64,000 bases of DNA, taken from the NCBI RefSeq assembly GCF_011390835.1, contig NZ_JAABRQ010000021.1:1-64000 (forward strand), in the 5' to 3' direction. The translations under genes and the position numbers were made by a program. Source of the stretch: Hydrogenophaga sp. (GTDB taxonomy: Bacteria > Pseudomonadota > Gammaproteobacteria > Burkholderiales > Burkholderiaceae_C). Positions 61,506 through 64,000 of the stretch are shown here, piece after piece; the stretch's first letter is position 1; each line of letters opens with the position of its first letter. Under the pieces are notes generated by a model, which was not told the DNA's origin, ran no database searches, and worked only from the letters and a program-made list of their open reading frames with translations.

Positions 61506-61890
61506 GGATATCTCCTTGTCGTGGTTGAAAAAACGCTCAGACGGCCAACCGGGATGGGCAGACCCCTGAGACAAAAAACACGATACGCGCCTGAGCGAGC
61601 TGCGTCTAATTGTTCTGGCCTATGTGACAAATTGCTCGAGACTATTGGCCAGCCTCGACTGATAACCGTTCTCAGCGCCGTCGACAAGTGCGCCCGAAAG
61701 CTTCAAACTGGACCAACGCGGCGGGCGGGGAAGGCGGCTATGGCCCATCCGTTTCGTCACATCAAACCCAAGGAAACCGCATGTCCGCACCGCATTTGCC
61801 GCGCCCAAGGTCAGACCGGCGCACCATGGAGTCCACCCCGGAACGACCGCCCCGAGATGGTGGCGCACCCGCTTGACGGAGCCGACGATC
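61506..61890. other. 384-bp divergent regulatory region with an imperfect palindrome
   Basis: No gene is recognised between rubrerythrin (minus) and the FAD monooxygenase (plus); a small minus frame here has no family features. At 61659-61675, CTGATAACCGTTCTCAG is a dyad (CTGA-N-AAC-C-GTT-N-TCAG) with one mismatched pair. It could be an operator for either gene. Promoter boxes are not clear. Confidence 0.4.
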
Positions 61891-63606
61891 ATGAGCCACA
61901 CGGACACCGGAACCACAAGGGAAAACGCCCAAGGATTCAGCCAGGGTGCTGGCTACGTTCTGCCTGAGTATCCGTTTGTGCCGCCGCCAGAGCTGCAGGG
62001 CGGACCCACCGTTCGCCACGCGGTCGTGATCGTGGGCGGCGGCATCACCGGGCTCACGCTGGCGTGTTCGCTGGCCAGGCTGGGTGTGAGCGCCGTGCTG
62101 CTCGACGAGGACAACACGGTGGGCGTGAAGGGAGCCGCTTCGCGTGGTATCTGCTACACGCAGAAATCGCTGGAGATCTTCGACCGGCTAGGCATTTACA
62201 AGCGCATCGCCGCCAAGGGCGTGCAATGGAGCGTGGGCCGCACCTTTGCGGGAAAGGACGAGGTCTACCACTTTGATCTGCGCCAGCAGGGCAACTTTCA
62301 GCTCTCCGAACAGCCGCCTTTCATCAACATCCAGCAGTTCTACATCGAGGCCTACCTGGTCGACCGCATCCAGGCGCTGGGCGGCGTGGACCTGCGCTGG
62401 CAGAACCGGCTGGTCGATTTTGAGCAAGTGGCCGACTTCGCCACACTCACGGTTGAGACCCCGGCCGGGCGCTACCGCATCGAAGCTGAGCACGTGGTCG
62501 ACGCCACCGGCGCGCACAGCCCGATTCGGGCCTGGCTGCAGGTGCCGTTCGACAGCCAGCGCGGGGACGACCGCTGGTGCATCGCCGACGTGCGCTTCAC
62601 CACTCGCCCGCCACTTGAGCGCCACACCTGGATAGAAGCGCCGTTCAACGACAACCGCGCCGTCTGGCAGCACTTGATGGCCGACGACGTCTGGCGGCTC
62701 GACTACCAAATGGCGCCCAACGCCGACCCCGCAGAGGTTAGCCGCGAGGACCTGGTTCGTGCCCGCCTCGAGAGGCAGTTTGGTCCCGATGTGGAGGTGG
62801 AAATCGTCTGGGTCGGCCCCTACGCCTACCGCAGCGAGTGTGTTCACGCCCTGCGCCATGGCCGGGTGCTACTGGTGGGCGACGCGGTCAAGGTGGTGAG
62901 CCCATTTGGCGCGCGCGGCGGCAACACTGGCGTGGCCGACGCCGACAACCTGGCCTGGAAACTCGCCGCCGTATTGCAAGGCAAGGCCGATGCAGCGCTG
63001 CTGGCGAGTTACCACGACGAGCGGCTGGAAGCCGCGCAGCAAAACGTCTGCATCACCAACCGCACCGCGCGTTTCCTGCGGCCGGCCGATGGCACGGAGC
63101 GCCTGTTCCGCGACGCGGTGATTCACCTGGCGCGCCAGCAGCCCTTTGCTCGTGCATTGGTCAACACCGGTCGCATGGCCGTGGCCAACTCCTATTCGCG
63201 TTCGCACGCCTGCACCTACATGCCCGGCAGCGCCGCAGGGCAGTCGGCGCAGAACGTGCACTTCGCCTGGGCAGACGGCAGCCGAGGCACCGTCAACCAG
63301 CTGCTGGACTGGGCAGACGGTGACCTGCTCCTGCTGGTGTTCGGCGACCTCTCCGCCACCGCTGTGCAGCGCCTCCGCCGCCTGTGTTTCGACACGCCGC
63401 TGCGGTGCGTACAGGTGCTGGGGCCAGAGGCGCCGGCGCAGGCCATCGAACACGTGCGCGATCCACAAGGCCACCTGCAAGGCGCCTGCCATGTGTTCGG
63501 TCACGCCTGGGCGCTGGTGCGACCCGACGGCTATCTGGCCGCCAGTGGCGAGTCAGTGGGCGCACCCCTGATCGCCGCCATCGAACGATCGCTCGGCTTG
63601 CGCTGA
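61891..63606 (+). CDS. FAD-dependent aromatic-ring monooxygenase (MhpA/PheA-like)
   Basis: A 571-residue flavoprotein hydroxylase. The FAD loop VIVGGGITGLTLACSLARLG and the second FAD motif GDAVKVVSPFGARGGNTGVA are present; the usual GDAAH has Val-Lys here. VVDATGAHSPIRAWL is the DG-type region. The C-terminal 100 residues form the thioredoxin-like domain seen in this family. Likely NAD(P)H-dependent hydroxylation of an aromatic acid or related ring. It is followed 16 bp later by a DUF2783 gene, as is usual for this subtype. ATG 61891 is chosen over 61873. Confidence 0.86.
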   Translation: MSHTDTGTTRENAQGFSQGAGYVLPEYPFVPPPELQGGPTVRHAVVIVGGGITGLTLACSLARLGVSAVLLDEDNTVGVKGAASRGICYTQKSLEIFDRLGIYKRIAAKGVQWSVGRTFAGKDEVYHFDLRQQGNFQLSEQPPFINIQQFYIEAYLVDRIQALGGVDLRWQNRLVDFEQVADFATLTVETPAGRYRIEAEHVVDATGAHSPIRAWLQVPFDSQRGDDRWCIADVRFTTRPPLERHTWIEAPFNDNRAVWQHLMADDVWRLDYQMAPNADPAEVSREDLVRARLERQFGPDVEVEIVWVGPYAYRSECVHALRHGRVLLVGDAVKVVSPFGARGGNTGVADADNLAWKLAAVLQGKADAALLASYHDERLEAAQQNVCITNRTARFLRPADGTERLFRDAVIHLARQQPFARALVNTGRMAVANSYSRSHACTYMPGSAAGQSAQNVHFAWADGSRGTVNQLLDWADGDLLLLVFGDLSATAVQRLRRLCFDTPLRCVQVLGPEAPAQAIEHVRDPQGHLQGACHVFGHAWALVRPDGYLAASGESVGAPLIAAIERSLGLR

Positions 63607-63622
63607 CCCACCTGGGACAACC

Positions 63623-63841
63623 ATGAAACAATCACCCCAATTTCAAGACGCCGACACCTTCTACGAACAGCTGCTCGATGCCCACCAGGGCCTGAGTCGA
63701 GAGGCCTCGGAAGCGCTCAACGCGCGGCTGATCCTGATCCTGGCCAACCAGGTCGGTGATGCCCGGGTGCTGGCCGAGTGCATCGCTGCAGCGAGCCAGG
63801 CAGCGCCCGCCACAGCCCGACGACCGAGCAGCGTCGAATAA
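63623..63841 (+). CDS. DUF2783 small protein, partner of the FAD monooxygenase
   Basis: A 72-residue acidic/helical protein (ADTFYEQLLDAHQGLSREAS, EALNARLILILANQVGDARV). DUF2783 proteins are typically next to FAD-dependent aromatic monooxygenase genes, as here (16 bp gap), and are suspected accessory proteins. No motif gives a function. The ATG is preceded by GGGACAA. Confidence 0.82.
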   Translation: MKQSPQFQDADTFYEQLLDAHQGLSREASEALNARLILILANQVGDARVLAECIAAASQAAPATARRPSSVE

Positions 63842-63868
63842 AATCAGTCCATTCCCGAGTTTCCTTTG

Positions 63869-63890
63869 ACGGCGCCCTGCGGGGCGCCGT
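63869..63890 (+). terminator. Hairpin between the DUF2783 gene and valS
   Basis: ACGGCGCCC (63869-63877), loop TGCG, GGGCGCCGT (63882-63890) is a perfect 9-bp stem, followed by GTCACTTTCT. The T-tract is weak. It probably ends the monooxygenase operon before valS. Confidence 0.6.
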
Positions 63891-63909
63891 GTCACTTTCT
63901 GGCACCCCC

Positions 63910-64000
63910 ATGACCGAACCGCTGCAACAACCTGGCCTGTCTTCCCTGTCCAAGTCCTTCGAGCCCTCGGCGCTGGAAGCACACTGGGGTCCGGAGTGGG
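63910..64000 (+). CDS. valS: Valyl-tRNA synthetase, N-terminal fragment (cut by window edge)
   Basis: About 30 residues starting MTEPLQQPGLSSLSKSFEPS and reading ALEAHWGPEW. This is the start of betaproteobacterial ValS (SKSFEP-ALEA-WGPEWE). The catalytic domains lie outside the window, so identification rests on the N-terminal motif alone. Confidence 0.8.
   Translation, partial: MTEPLQQPGLSSLSKSFEPSALEAHWGPEW

Noticed and set aside
1-64000. CRISPR array, tRNA, rRNA or insertion sequence
   Set aside because: No regularly spaced direct repeats, tRNA T-arm/acceptor patterns, rRNA segments or transposase motifs were recognised on reading both strands.

Overview
The window is about 64 kb of GC-rich bacterial chromosome. 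It looks like a betaproteobacterium of the order Burkholderiales, most likely family Comamonadaceae (Hydrogenophaga/Acidovorax-like). This placement is inferred from gene content and order, from the RibF, RecJ and PurN protein types, and from the GC-rich extragenic repeats. No marker gene could be searched. The left edge cuts prfC and the right edge cuts valS. I see no rRNA, tRNA, CRISPR array, intact insertion sequence, prophage or plasmid functions. Almost all of the window is ordinary, densely packed core chromosome.

Layout. 1-4.2 kb: end of prfC, purN, a DUF480 (YceH-like) protein and a paired acyl-CoA dehydrogenase operon. 4.3-9.5 kb: two exported DUF11-repeat proteins flanking a divergent lipoprotein. 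9.5-16.2 kb: HNH endonuclease, then the ribF-ileS-lspA block and a class V aminotransferase. 16.2-24.6 kb: quinone oxidoreductase, two EamA exporters, an atypical SDR, an Fnr-like regulator, an orphan GspE ATPase with a spermidine-synthase-like protein, and MscS. 24.6-30.8 kb: lolC-lolD-tatD-DNA glycosylase operon, then an RpfE-like gene overlapping recJ. 30.8-36 kb: an AlgZ/AlgR-type two-component pair divergent from argH, and an HDOD protein behind a sigma-28-like promoter.

36.1-39.5 kb: a natural fusion of an alpha/beta hydrolase with a Baeyer-Villiger-type monooxygenase, then a hemerythrin behind an FNR/Anr-like box. 39.8-45 kb: a YqhA-like membrane protein, a three-gene ybhP-clsB-ybhN operon with 4-bp overlaps, a decayed acyl-CoA ligase fragment and an acetyltransferase. 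45-55.5 kb: a phosphotransferase/kinase fusion, an FMN-dependent alpha-hydroxy-acid oxidase overlapping an orphan RskA-domain protein, SIMPL protein, DinB, a crotonase, a CBS protein, PPi-type phosphofructokinase and acetylpolyamine amidohydrolase. 55.6-64 kb: a broken Crp/Fnr gene, queF, a prolyl-4-hydroxylase-like dioxygenase, yaaA, a rubrerythrin / HdrB-like Fe-S protein / DUF3501 operon, an FAD monooxygenase with DUF2783, and the start of valS.

The most interesting items are the hydrolase-monooxygenase fusion (ketone to ester to alcohol plus acid in one polypeptide), the uncharacterised rubrerythrin/Fe-S/DUF3501 operon with an inverted repeat between its cistrons, and two families of structured GC-rich repeats that sit at gene 3' ends. 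One repeat copy is read through as the N-terminus of LolD. Two regulatory sites also stand out: a sigma-28-like promoter before the HDOD gene and an FNR-like box before the hemerythrin gene.
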